Shown in pieces: positions 56,737-64,000 of a stretch of DNA of 64,000 bases. The DNA comes from Clostridia bacterium (lineage in GTDB: Bacteria > Bacillota > Clostridia > Oscillospirales > Acutalibacteraceae). Numbering within the stretch: the first letter of the stretch is position 1; each line of letters opens with the position of its first letter. Made by a program: the position numbers and the translations under genes. The notes beneath the pieces are model-generated. The model made no database searches, was not told where the DNA came from, and was given only the letters and a program-made list of their open reading frames with translations. Location: assembly GCA_017626295.1 (NCBI GenBank), contig JAGAJB010000012.1, positions 1 through 64,000 of the forward strand. The letters run 5' to 3'.

Positions 56737-58524
56737 TTATTTCTTAATGATAGCCTTGAAAGGACAGTTATCTATACAAGCACCGCACTTGATACATTTA
56801 GCAGTATCAATAGTATGTACCTGTTTAACAGAGCCTTCAATAGCACCAACGGGGCAGTTTCTTGCACACTTTGTACAGCCTTTGCAAAGGTCGGGAATAA
56901 TCTCAAAGTTAACAAGGTCTTTACATGCACCTGCAGGGCACTTCTTGTCAACAACGTGAGCAATATATTCATCCTTAAAGAACTGATATGTTGAAAGAAC
57001 GGGGTTGGGTGCTGTCTGACCGAGACCGCAAAGGGAGTTTTCTTTGATGTATTTGCAAAGATATTCCATTCTGTCAAGGTCTTCCATTGTACCGTTACCG
57101 CTTGTGATTTTTTCAAGGATTTCAAGAAGTCTTCTTGTACCTACACGGCAGGGAGTACATTTACCGCAAGATTCATCAACTGTAAATTTAAGAAAGAATT
57201 TAGCAATGTCAACCATACAGTCGTCTTCGTCCATAACGATAAGACCGCCGGAGCCCATCATAGCACCCCTAGCAACAAGGTTGTCATAGTCAATTTCAAT
57301 ATCAAGAAGGCTTGCAGGAAGACATCCGCCTGAGGGACCGCCTGACTGTGCAGCCTTGAATTTTTTACCGTTGGGAATACCGCCGCCGATGTCTTCAACG
57401 ATTTCGCGGAGTGTAGTACCCATAGGAACTTCAACAAGACCTGTGTTGTTGATTTTACCGCCGAGTGCAAATACCTTTGTACCCTTGCTTGTTTCAGTAC
57501 CCATTGTGTTGAAGAATTCAGCACCGTGGAGAATAATCTGAGGAATGTTAGCGAATGTTTCAACGTTGTTTTCGGTAGTGGGTTTGCCGAAAAGACCTTT
57601 AACTGCCGGATAGGGAGGACGGGGTCTGGGCTCACCGCGGTTACCTTCGATAGATGTCATAAGAGCAGTTTCTTCACCGCAAACGAAAGCACCTGCACCA
57701 AGACGGATGAATAAATCAAAGTCGAAACCTGAACCGAAAATATTTTTACCGAGAAGTCCGTATGCACGGGCATCGTCAATAGCCTTCTGCAAACGCTGAA
57801 CAGCGATGGGGTACTCAGCACGAACATATACATAACCTTCAGTAGCGCCTGTTGCATAACCGCAGATAGTCATTGCTTCTACGATACAGTGGGGGTCACC
57901 TTCAAGAACTGAACGGTCCATAAATGCACCGGGGTCACCCTCGTCAGCGTTACATACAACATATTTCTGATCTGCTTTGTTAGCAGCAGTAAAACTCCAT
58001 TTACGACCTGTGGGGAAACCACCGCCGCCACGACCGCGAAGACCTGAATCAATAACAGTTTTGATAACGTCTTCGGGAGTCATTTCCGTAAGAGCTTTTG
58101 CAAGTGCTGCATAGCCGTCGTAAGCGATATATTCCTCGATATTTTCGGGGTCAATAACACCGCAGTTACGAAGTGCAACTCTGTGCTGTTTCTTATAGAA
58201 GTTTGTTTCGCTCAAAGGCTTAACGTTTTCTGCCTCAACAGTTTCTTTATAAAGAAGTCTTTTTACAATACGACCTTTAAGAAGATGTTCTTCAACGATT
58301 TCGGGAATGTCATCAACATTAACTTCACTGTAGAAACAACCTTCGGGGTAAACGATCATAATCGGGCCCAAAGCACAAAGACCGAAACAACCTGTTTTTA
58401 CAACTTTTATTTCCTCTTCGAGACCTTTTTCTTTAATATTCTTTTCAAGTGCCTCAATGAGTTCTCCGCTGTGGTTGGAAGTACATCCGGTACCACCACA
58501 GACAAGTACATGAGAACGATACAT
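56737..58524 (-). CDS. hydB: NADH-binding hydrogenase subunit HydB
   Basis: 595 residues. N-terminal thioredoxin-like [2Fe-2S] domain (CGGTGCTSNHS ... GCFGLCALGP). The NuoF-type core has FMN and NADH sites (GRGGGGFPTGRKW, VCNADEGDPGAFMDR), then CGKCTPCRVGT for a [4Fe-4S] cluster. The C-terminal ferredoxin domain has CKGCTKCARNCP and CIKCGACIDNCP. It is the flavin site proposed for electron bifurcation. Between the thioredoxin-like ferredoxin gene and hydA. Confidence 0.95.
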   Translation of the reverse strand: MYRSHVLVCGGTGCTSNHSGELIEALEKNIKEKGLEEEIKVVKTGCFGLCALGPIMIVYPEGCFYSEVNVDDIPEIVEEHLLKGRIVKRLLYKETVEAENVKPLSETNFYKKQHRVALRNCGVIDPENIEEYIAYDGYAALAKALTEMTPEDVIKTVIDSGLRGRGGGGFPTGRKWSFTAANKADQKYVVCNADEGDPGAFMDRSVLEGDPHCIVEAMTICGYATGATEGYVYVRAEYPIAVQRLQKAIDDARAYGLLGKNIFGSGFDFDLFIRLGAGAFVCGEETALMTSIEGNRGEPRPRPPYPAVKGLFGKPTTENNVETFANIPQIILHGAEFFNTMGTETSKGTKVFALGGKINNTGLVEVPMGTTLREIVEDIGGGIPNGKKFKAAQSGGPSGGCLPASLLDIEIDYDNLVARGAMMGSGGLIVMDEDDCMVDIAKFFLKFTVDESCGKCTPCRVGTRRLLEILEKITSGNGTMEDLDRMEYLCKYIKENSLCGLGQTAPNPVLSTYQFFKDEYIAHVVDKKCPAGACKDLVNFEIIPDLCKGCTKCARNCPVGAIEGSVKQVHTIDTAKCIKCGACIDNCPFKAIIKK

Positions 58525-58537
58525 TCTTTTCTCCTCC

Positions 58538-58912
58538 TTATTCTGTTATAGCACCGACAGTATATTCAACTACGGGCTTACCGTTAACGAGGTGTTCGTT
58601 AACAATTTTAGCAGCCTTTTCGGCTGTCATCTGAACATAAGTAACTTTTTCCTTGCCGGGTTCAAAAACCTCAACGATGGGCTCATACTGGCACATACCG
58701 ATACAGCCTGTCTGAGTAACGCTTACGTGCTTAACGTTTCTTTTAGCAATCTCATCTGTGAGAGCCTTGAGAACGGGACGAGCGCCTGCAGCAATACCGC
58801 AAGTTGCCATACCTACAACAACTCTGATACCGTCGTTGCCTTCAGCGTCACGGGCAGCAATCTGAGCCTGAGCCTTTTCTTTTATAGCAAGTAACTCTTC
58901 TAATGATTTCAT
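58538..58912 (-). CDS. Thioredoxin-like [2Fe-2S] ferredoxin
   Basis: 124 residues. VVVGMATCGIAAGARPVL and QTGCIGMCQYEPIVEV hold the four Cys of the thioredoxin-like ferredoxin fold. It resembles the N-terminal domain of HydB directly downstream, so it may be an extra electron carrier of the complex. 13 bases before hydB. Confidence 0.88.
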   Translation of the reverse strand: MKSLEELLAIKEKAQAQIAARDAEGNDGIRVVVGMATCGIAAGARPVLKALTDEIAKRNVKHVSVTQTGCIGMCQYEPIVEVFEPGKEKVTYVQMTAEKAAKIVNEHLVNGKPVVEYTVGAITE

Positions 58913-58929
58913 ATTATTTAGTCCTTTCG

Positions 58930-59475
58930 TTAATTCTTAAATAACTGTTCCGTCTGTTCACTGATATAACCTTCGACCCAGTTTATTACGGACGGCTCCG
59001 AAAGAGGCACGCCCTCAAGAATCGTTTTTATATCAGCCGATGAGAATTTAAATTCCCTATCGTCAACTTTACGGGTATAGATGAAATCTTTATCCTCATT
59101 CATACACACAATAGTTGATATTGTTGATGCCATATCGCCCAAGGGAGTAAAGTCGATACTGTCGGTTTTAAAAAGTGCTTCCACTTTTGTACCCACACCG
59201 ACTTGCGAGGTGATTGTGAAACTTCCGCCTGTTTGCTCTGCCGCCATTTTAAAAAGCGGTATACCCATACCGACCTTTCGGGTAGTGCGGGTAGTAAAAA
59301 ACGGGTCCTGAACGTTTCGCACCTGCTCCTCTGTCATTCCCTTGCCGTTATCGTAGATACCGATAAGAAGTTCGTTCTTCACTGTGTCTTCTTTAACGAG
59401 AATTTCCGTAAGGGAAGCCCCTGCAACAATGGAATTCTGAGCAATATCGAGGATATTAAGTGATAATTCGCGCAT
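58930..59475 (-). CDS. HATPase-domain protein in the hyd operon
   Basis: 181 residues. A stand-alone histidine-kinase-type ATPase (GHKL) domain: N box LNILDIAQNSIVAGA, G1 DNGKGM, F-box-like DPFFTTRTTRKVGMGIPL, G2 in QVGVGTKV. There is no HisKA dimerisation or phospho-acceptor His domain. The C-terminal ~60 residues are unfamiliar. It sits between hydC and the small ferredoxin gene, so a regulatory or assembly role for the hydrogenase is likely. Confidence 0.82.
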   Translation of the reverse strand: MRELSLNILDIAQNSIVAGASLTEILVKEDTVKNELLIGIYDNGKGMTEEQVRNVQDPFFTTRTTRKVGMGIPLFKMAAEQTGGSFTITSQVGVGTKVEALFKTDSIDFTPLGDMASTISTIVCMNEDKDFIYTRKVDDREFKFSSADIKTILEGVPLSEPSVINWVEGYISEQTEQLFKN

Positions 59476-59480
59476 AACGC

Positions 59481-59981
59481 TTAGTCATTCATATATTTAG
59501 CAAGAATACCGGGAACATCGTCTGCGGTAATTTTACCGTAAACTTCACCGTTGATAGTGAAAACGGGAGCAAGACCGCAAGCACCGATACAACGGCACTC
59601 TTCAAGTGAAAACTTACCGTCGGGTGTGCATTCACCGGGAGCGATACCGAGTATTTCGCTGATTTTGTCTGTAAGTTGCTGTGAACCCTTAACATAGCAT
59701 GCTGTACCGAGACAAACAGAGATGTCATACTCGCCCTTGGGTGAAAGTGAGAACTGTGCGTAGAAAGTTGCAACACCGTAAACTTTCTCAAGGGGTACAT
59801 CCATACCCTCCGCAATCATAACCTGCACTTCACGAGGGAGATAGCCGTAAATTCCCTGTGCCTCCTGCATAACGTGCATAAGTTGGCTCTTGTCATCTTT
59901 GCACTCTGCAATTACTGCGTCAAGTTGTGCTTTCTGATCAGGCGTACCTTTAAAAGGTATTGTGCTGATTTTCTTGACCAT
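59481..59981 (-). CDS. hydC: Hydrogenase subunit HydC (NuoE-like)
   Basis: 166 residues. NuoE-type thioredoxin-like [2Fe-2S] protein: helical N terminus (LMHVMQEAQGIYGYLP), YGVATFYAQFSL, then CLGTACYVKG and CRCIGACG for the cluster. Partner of HydB. First gene of hydC-HATPase-ferredoxin-hydB-hydA. Start ATG behind GGAGGAAATCTGA. Confidence 0.95.
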   Translation of the reverse strand: MVKKISTIPFKGTPDQKAQLDAVIAECKDDKSQLMHVMQEAQGIYGYLPREVQVMIAEGMDVPLEKVYGVATFYAQFSLSPKGEYDISVCLGTACYVKGSQQLTDKISEILGIAPGECTPDGKFSLEECRCIGACGLAPVFTINGEVYGKITADDVPGILAKYMND

Positions 59982-60073
59982 TCAGATTTCCTCCATTCAA
60001 AAATATGTTAGTATGCTTAATTTCTGCATTAAGCGTACAATATATATTACATTATATAACACATATATCAGAA

Positions 60074-60104
60074 ATTATATCACATCAAATATCCGATTGT
60101 CTAT
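60074..60104 (-). promoter_or_regulatory. Probable hydC operon promoter
   Basis: Minus strand extended -10 TGATATAAT (TATAAT at 60074-60079). A -35-like TAGACA (60099-60104) has a 19-base spacer, so the extended -10 probably compensates. Confidence 0.5.
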
Positions 60105-60244
60105 ACCAAAATTCGACTTTTTAGGCTTTTTTGATATTTTTTTAACATTTCGACCTATTGCACAAAACGAACTTCAAAATTTCTATGCAAAATCAACTCA
60201 AAACCATACTTTAAACATATTTTTAGTAAATGTTTTTTATGGAA

Positions 60245-60273
60245 TTTCTGCTTATTTTATGCTAGAATATAAT
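60245..60273 (+). promoter_or_regulatory. Possible promoter of the DRTGG-sensor operon
   Basis: TATAAT (60268-60273) lies 35 bases before the first gene; the -35 region (60245-60250, TTTCTG) is poor, which may mean activator dependence. Confidence 0.4.
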
Positions 60274-60308
60274 AGTATATTAAAACTCTTCATTACGGAG
60301 GAAGTTAT

Positions 60309-60659
60309 ATGAAAATTAGTGAAATCAAATCCATTCTTAACGCTGACCTTATTTGCGGTGAAGAATTTCTTTCAAACGAAGTTTTTACTGCTTGCGGCAG
60401 TGATATGATGAGCGACGTACTCGCATACGTAAAAGAGCAAGCCGTTCTTTTATCGGGTCTTGTTAATCCCCAGGTTGTCAGAACCGCTGAAATGATGGAT
60501 ATGAAATGTATCGTGTTTGTCCGCGGTAAACATCCCGACGCAGATATAATTGATCTCGCAATCGAACGCGATATAGTTCTTCTTCGTACACAATTTGAAA
60601 TGTTTACCTCTTGCGGTCTTTTGTATAAAAACGGTCTCAAGGGAGGTTGCGGAGTATAA
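60309..60659 (+). CDS. DRTGG-domain protein 1
   Basis: 116 residues, all one DRTGG-type alpha/beta domain: GSDMMSDVLAYVKEQAVLLSG, then CIVFVRGKHPDADIIDLAIE and DIVLLRTQFEMFTSCG. DRTGG domains occur beside CBS domains and in phosphotransacetylases, and probably bind a small ligand or partner. It is the first gene of the set divergent from hydCBA and overlaps the next gene by one base. Confidence 0.78.
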   Translation: MKISEIKSILNADLICGEEFLSNEVFTACGSDMMSDVLAYVKEQAVLLSGLVNPQVVRTAEMMDMKCIVFVRGKHPDADIIDLAIERDIVLLRTQFEMFTSCGLLYKNGLKGGCGV

Positions 60660-61081
60660 TGGAGCCTATCGCATTACACTATGAAGTCAGCGGAACGGAT
60701 TTCACCTGTGCAGGTGAAGCCTCCGGTAAAATAAAAAAGAGTCTGAAGGAATTAGGTTTTCCCGCAAGTCTTACACGCAACGTAGCCATAGCCGTTTACG
60801 AAGGCGAAATAAATATGGTTATTCACGGCGGCGGCGGTGTTATTGATGCAGAGATAACACCCGAGTGCATTTCCATTGTGCTTGCGGACCAGGGTCCCGG
60901 TATCCCCGATGTTTCACTTGCTATGCAAGAGGGGTATTCAACCGCCCCCGACAATGTGCGCCAGTTAGGATTCGGCGCAGGTATGGGACTCCCCAACATA
61001 AAAAAATACACCGACGAAATGGTTATTGAAACAGAAGTCGGCAAAGGAACTACTATAAGGCTTAAGGTTTTTGTAAAATAA
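60659..61081 (+). CDS. RsbW-like ATP-binding (anti-sigma kinase type) protein
   Basis: 140 residues. A GHKL ATPase fold of the serine kinase kind: N box TRNVAIAVYEGEINMVIHG, G1 LADQGPGIPD and G2 GFGAGMGLPNIKK. It lacks a phospho-acceptor His. Typical members phosphorylate an anti-anti-sigma protein; no such partner is in this window. The start ATG at 60659 overlaps the stop of the gene before it. Confidence 0.82.
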   Translation: MEPIALHYEVSGTDFTCAGEASGKIKKSLKELGFPASLTRNVAIAVYEGEINMVIHGGGGVIDAEITPECISIVLADQGPGIPDVSLAMQEGYSTAPDNVRQLGFGAGMGLPNIKKYTDEMVIETEVGKGTTIRLKVFVK

Positions 61082-61102
61082 ACCTGCCTGAAAGGAGCGT
61101 TT

Positions 61103-62428
61103 ATGGATACATATTTCCACTCGGTAAGACTTGACAAAGACAAGTGCCGAGGTTGCACAAACTGTATAAAACGCTGTCCGACGCAGGCTATCCGTGTACG
61201 AAACGGAAAAGCCCATATTATAAAAGAACGTTGTATTGACTGTGGCGAATGCATACGGGTTTGTCCCCATCACGCAAAGTATGCAAGCCGTGATTCATTG
61301 GAACAGTTAGATAATTACAAATATAAAATAGCATTACCTGCCCCTGCGTTATACGGACAGTTCAATAATCTTGACGATATTAACATAATACTTAATGCAT
61401 TACCCTCTTTAGGTTTTGATGCGGTATTTGAAGTATCAAAGGCAGCGGAACTCATATCGGAAGTCACAAGACTTTATTTAGAAACTAAAAATCCCCCGAA
61501 ACCTGCAATTTCCTCTGCTTGCCCTGCAGTTGTAAGGCTTATAAGGGTTTGTTTTCCCGAACTTATTGATAACATTATCCTGGTTAATGCCCCTGTTGAA
61601 GAGGCAGGTCGTCTTGCAAGGAACAAAGCAGTTGCAAAAACAGGTTTAAAACCCGAGGAAATCGGCGTTTTCTTCATCTCCCCCTGCCCTGCTAAAATCA
61701 CCTCATTCAAACAACCTATCGGTACCGAAAAATCAAATATCGACGGTGCAATCGCTATTAACGACATTTATCCCCATCTTCTTAAAGCAATGGAGAAAAT
61801 CGGTGAACACGATGAACTTGTGGCATTGCACGAATCGGGTGTTATCGGTATCGGTTGGGCAACAAGCGGCGGCGAGGCATCGGGTACACTTAACGATAAC
61901 GCTCTGGCGGCAGACGGTATTGAGAACTGTATGAAAATACTTGAAGAAGTGGAAAGAGGCAACCTTGACAGCGTAGATTTCATTGAACTCAACGCTTGCC
62001 AGGGCGGTTGCGTAGGCGGAAGTTTAACTGCCGAAAACCCCTTTATTGCTAAAGCAAGGCTTATGAAACTGAGAAAATACAACCCTGTTTCCTGTAACCA
62101 TCTTCCCGTAAAAGAAATACCCGAAGAAATGCTTTGCAATATGCCCATTGAACCTTGCGATGACGTTATGAAACTTGCTGATAACGTACAGGAAGCAATG
62201 GCAAGAATGGCAAGAATGAAAGAACTTTTAAAAACTTTCCCCGGTCTTGACTGCGGAACTTGCGGTGCTCCCGGTTGCAAGGCACTTGCCGAAGACGTTG
62301 TACGAGGTTTCACAACCGAGCACGACTGCGTTTTCAGAGCAAGGGAAGAATTACAGGATATTGAAAACACCGAACAACTTGAACGCATTATCCCTGCACC
62401 CTTCAGAGATACATTAAAAAAGGACTGA
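61103..62428 (+). CDS. [FeFe] hydrogenase-like (sensor-type) Fe-S protein
   Basis: 441 residues. Two N-terminal [4Fe-4S] motifs (CRGCTNCIKRCP, CIDCGECIRVCP) are followed by a hydrogenase large domain with altered H-cluster motifs. L1 reads SSACPAV (Cys 140), L2 SPCPAK (Cys 195) and L3 NACQGGCVGG (Cys 299 and 303). The C-terminal ~60 residues add a four-Cys Fe-S domain like that of RnfB (LDCGTCGAPGCKALAED, then C). It lacks the PAS domain of HydS. This fits a redox or H2 sensor more than a turnover enzyme. Within an operon of signalling-type genes opposite hydCBA. Confidence 0.8.
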   Translation: MDTYFHSVRLDKDKCRGCTNCIKRCPTQAIRVRNGKAHIIKERCIDCGECIRVCPHHAKYASRDSLEQLDNYKYKIALPAPALYGQFNNLDDINIILNALPSLGFDAVFEVSKAAELISEVTRLYLETKNPPKPAISSACPAVVRLIRVCFPELIDNIILVNAPVEEAGRLARNKAVAKTGLKPEEIGVFFISPCPAKITSFKQPIGTEKSNIDGAIAINDIYPHLLKAMEKIGEHDELVALHESGVIGIGWATSGGEASGTLNDNALAADGIENCMKILEEVERGNLDSVDFIELNACQGGCVGGSLTAENPFIAKARLMKLRKYNPVSCNHLPVKEIPEEMLCNMPIEPCDDVMKLADNVQEAMARMARMKELLKTFPGLDCGTCGAPGCKALAEDVVRGFTTEHDCVFRAREELQDIENTEQLERIIPAPFRDTLKKD

Positions 62429-62433
62429 AAAAT

Positions 62434-62766
62434 ATGACAGTTGATAAATTACAAGAAAATCTAGGGCTTACATATTTATGTTGCGAAGATATTGCCCCAA
62501 CTAAAGAAATCGACGGTTGTTACTGTGGCGATTTATTAAGTTGGGTAATGTCAAGAGCAGAGCCGGGTAATATCTGGCTTACGGTTATGGGTAACATCAA
62601 CTCCATAGGTGTTGCGGTGCTGGCAGATATTTCCTGTATCATTCTGACGGAAAATGCCGCCTTGGACGAAGATGCAAAAAAGCGTGCAGAAGAAAACGAT
62701 GTGGTTATTCTCACAACCCATAAAAACGCTTATCAACTTGCAAGCGAAATATCACAGATAATATGA
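62434..62766 (+). CDS. DRTGG-like domain protein 2
   Basis: 110 residues. A second DRTGG-like fold: GCYCGDLLSWVMSRAEPG, then SCIILTENAALDEDAKK and DVVILTTHKNAYQLASE. More distant from the family than protein 1. It starts 5 bases after the sensor gene and overlaps the PHP gene by 4 bases. Confidence 0.72.
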   Translation: MTVDKLQENLGLTYLCCEDIAPTKEIDGCYCGDLLSWVMSRAEPGNIWLTVMGNINSIGVAVLADISCIILTENAALDEDAKKRAEENDVVILTTHKNAYQLASEISQII

Positions 62767-63473
62767 AGATTTCATACGACTTCCATATTCACTCCTGTTT
62801 AAGTCCTTGCGGTGACAATGATATGACACCGCAGAACATTGTGAATATGTCAAAAATAATGGGCTATGACGCCATAGCCCTTACGGACCACAACACTTGC
62901 AGAAACTGCCCCGCAGTTATGAAAGCAGGTGAAAAAGCAGGTCTTACGGTAATTCCCGGTATGGAGTTATGTACCTCGGAGGAAGTTCACATAGTTTGCC
63001 TTTTTCCCCATATTGAAAAGGCATTGGCCTTTTCCGATTACGTATATTCCACTTTGCCCCCTGTAAAGAATAAACCAAACATTTTCAGTGACCAGATTAT
63101 TTGTAATGAAAATGATGAAGTTACGGGTAACGAAGAAAAGTTACTTATAACCGCAAGCACAATCAGTTGCGCAAAGGCAGTGGAAACCGTAAAAAAATAC
63201 GGCGGGATATGTTATCCCGCACATATTGACCGTTCTTCATTCAGTATACTGTCAAACTTAGGTATGATTGACGAAAGTTTCGGTTTTACCTGTGTTGAAA
63301 TTTTTGATATGGCAAAAGAACAGGAACTGAAAGAAAAACATCCCTATATTAACACTTTAAAAATCATATCAGACTCCGATGCTCACTATTTAGAGAAAAT
63401 GCGTATTCCCGAATATACTATTGATGTTAACGAAAACAGTATCAGCGGAATTTTCGAATATTTTGAAATGTAA
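62763..63473 (+). CDS. PHP-domain phosphoesterase
   Basis: 236 residues. Metal-binding motifs of PHP phosphatases: DFHIHSCLSPCG, ALTDHNTC, PGMELCTSEEVHIVCLF, PAHIDR and SDSDAHYLEKM. All the His and Asp ligands for a trinuclear metal site are there. It likely hydrolyses a phosphate monoester or a nucleotide; the substrate is unknown. Last of five tightly packed genes with the sensor hydrogenase. Confidence 0.85.
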   Translation: MKISYDFHIHSCLSPCGDNDMTPQNIVNMSKIMGYDAIALTDHNTCRNCPAVMKAGEKAGLTVIPGMELCTSEEVHIVCLFPHIEKALAFSDYVYSTLPPVKNKPNIFSDQIICNENDEVTGNEEKLLITASTISCAKAVETVKKYGGICYPAHIDRSSFSILSNLGMIDESFGFTCVEIFDMAKEQELKEKHPYINTLKIISDSDAHYLEKMRIPEYTIDVNENSISGIFEYFEM

Positions 63474-63487
63474 AAGGAGTTGAAAAA

Positions 63488-64000
63488 ATGCCCGATTCTT
63501 CACAAACAACCGTAAGGCGTTACGTCAGTAAGAAAGAGACTATCGCCTACGTTCTTAACGACGTAGCGGCAAGCCTTAATATTGATGATTACAAAGAGCG
63601 TTATATATACGACGTTGTTAATATCGACTTTAATCTTTTAGCCATTCAAAACGTTGTTTCTACCGCTTGGGACTCCGTAAACGACACCTTTATCGGCGTT
63701 TTGGTTGACAAAACCCGAACGCGATGGGGTAAATTCAGACCATACATAATTTTAGGTGAAATCCCCTTAACCGTTCTCGGTATGTGGTATTGGCTCATTC
63801 CGTTTCTTTTCCCCGATACTCCCGGTGATTATTTACCTAAATGGATTTTTTATTTCGCAATGAGCGTCATTACCGAAACCGCCACCACCTTTACGGCAGT
63901 TGCAAAAACAGGTTATCTTTCCACCATAACACCCGAGCCGCTGGAACGATCGCGACTGATAGCCACCGCAAACGTTGCCTCGCACCTTGTTGAAGATTTA
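63488..64000 (+). CDS. GPH-family sugar:cation symporter (5' part)
   Basis: The first 171 residues; the gene continues beyond the window. ATG 63488 behind AAAAGGAGTTG, 14 bases after the PHP gene. AWDSVNDTFIGVLVDKTRTR, followed by WGKFRPYI, is the MelB/GPH motif with both cation-site Asp residues. Several hydrophobic helices follow. It imports a glycoside, pentoside or hexuronide with Na+ or H+. Confidence 0.88.
   Translation, partial: MPDSSQTTVRRYVSKKETIAYVLNDVAASLNIDDYKERYIYDVVNIDFNLLAIQNVVSTAWDSVNDTFIGVLVDKTRTRWGKFRPYIILGEIPLTVLGMWYWLIPFLFPDTPGDYLPKWIFYFAMSVITETATTFTAVAKTGYLSTITPEPLERSRLIATANVASHLVEDL

Larger units (their letters stand above)
59982..60308. other. Divergent regulatory region of the hyd loci
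   Basis: 327 AT-rich bases between hydC and the first DRTGG gene. They hold the two promoters and no ORF. No clear operator palindrome for Rex or another redox repressor is seen. Confidence 0.6.

Noticed and set aside
61103-62428. Second catalytic [FeFe] hydrogenase
   Set aside because: L1, L2 and L3 all deviate and the neighbours are signalling proteins; a sensor role fits better, though activity cannot be excluded.

Overview
The window is a stretch of chromosome from an anaerobic, low-to-mid GC, Gram-positive-type bacterium, most likely a gut Clostridia member (Oscillospirales/Ruminococcaceae-like). Supporting signs are the Firmicutes-style L10 leader, strong AGGAGG ribosome sites with many TTG starts, sigma-A promoters with 17-base spacers, HPr kinase and WhiA, a complete Rnf complex, a trimeric bifurcating-type [FeFe] hydrogenase and BspA-like surface proteins. 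No plasmid or phage genes were seen. The species assignment is inference.

Layout. 1-5.7 kb: a DnaQ-type exonuclease fused to BRCT, a tRNA-Pro(CGG) followed by two decayed tRNA-Pro 5' halves, a GH29 alpha-fucosidase and a six-FN3 polysaccharide deacetylase. 5.9-12.2 kb: trkA-trkH, a GH2 beta-galactosidase-like enzyme and a EutH-like permease in one tight run. 12.2-17.7 kb (minus): an ECF-type sigma factor, a probable anti-sigma membrane protein and a giant leucine-rich-repeat surface protein. 17.8-18.9 kb: an iron alcohol dehydrogenase. 19-25 kb: a NusG-II-like protein, a Gx transporter and rnfCDGEAB. 25.2-42.8 kb (minus): a PAP2 phosphatase, then the translation/transcription block, read as rpmG-secE-nusG-rplK-rplA-rplJ-rplL, rpoB-rpoC, rpsL-rpsG-fusA, tuf. 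Promoters, an L10 leader and two candidate L1 sites are visible. 43-48.6 kb: hprK, ROK glucokinase, murB, whiA, an RluA-type synthase and an Mrp ATPase. 48.7-54.8 kb: a secreted transglutaminase-dockerin protein, a HAD phosphatase, a candidate type I toxin-antitoxin locus, ybaK, fliB, trmO and vanY. 55-63.5 kb: hydCBA with two accessory genes (minus), divergent from a regulatory set holding two DRTGG proteins, an RsbW-like ATPase, a sensor-like [FeFe] hydrogenase and a PHP phosphoesterase. The start of a GPH sugar symporter runs off the right edge.

How it fits together. HydABC and Rnf share ferredoxin and NADH, so the window carries much of the redox and ion-gradient machinery of a saccharolytic fermenter. 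The fucosidase, GH2, ROK kinase, HPr kinase and GPH symporter fit growth on host or dietary glycans.

The most interesting non-standard items are four. (1) A 21-residue membrane peptide gene lies opposite a convergent small RNA; both have good promoters, and the mRNA ends are complementary (51.25-51.61 kb). (2) A 503-base palindromic element sits between rplL and rpoB. (3) A dispersed intergenic repeat family abuts terminators and supplies -35 boxes. (4) The sensor-hydrogenase regulatory module stands opposite hydCBA.
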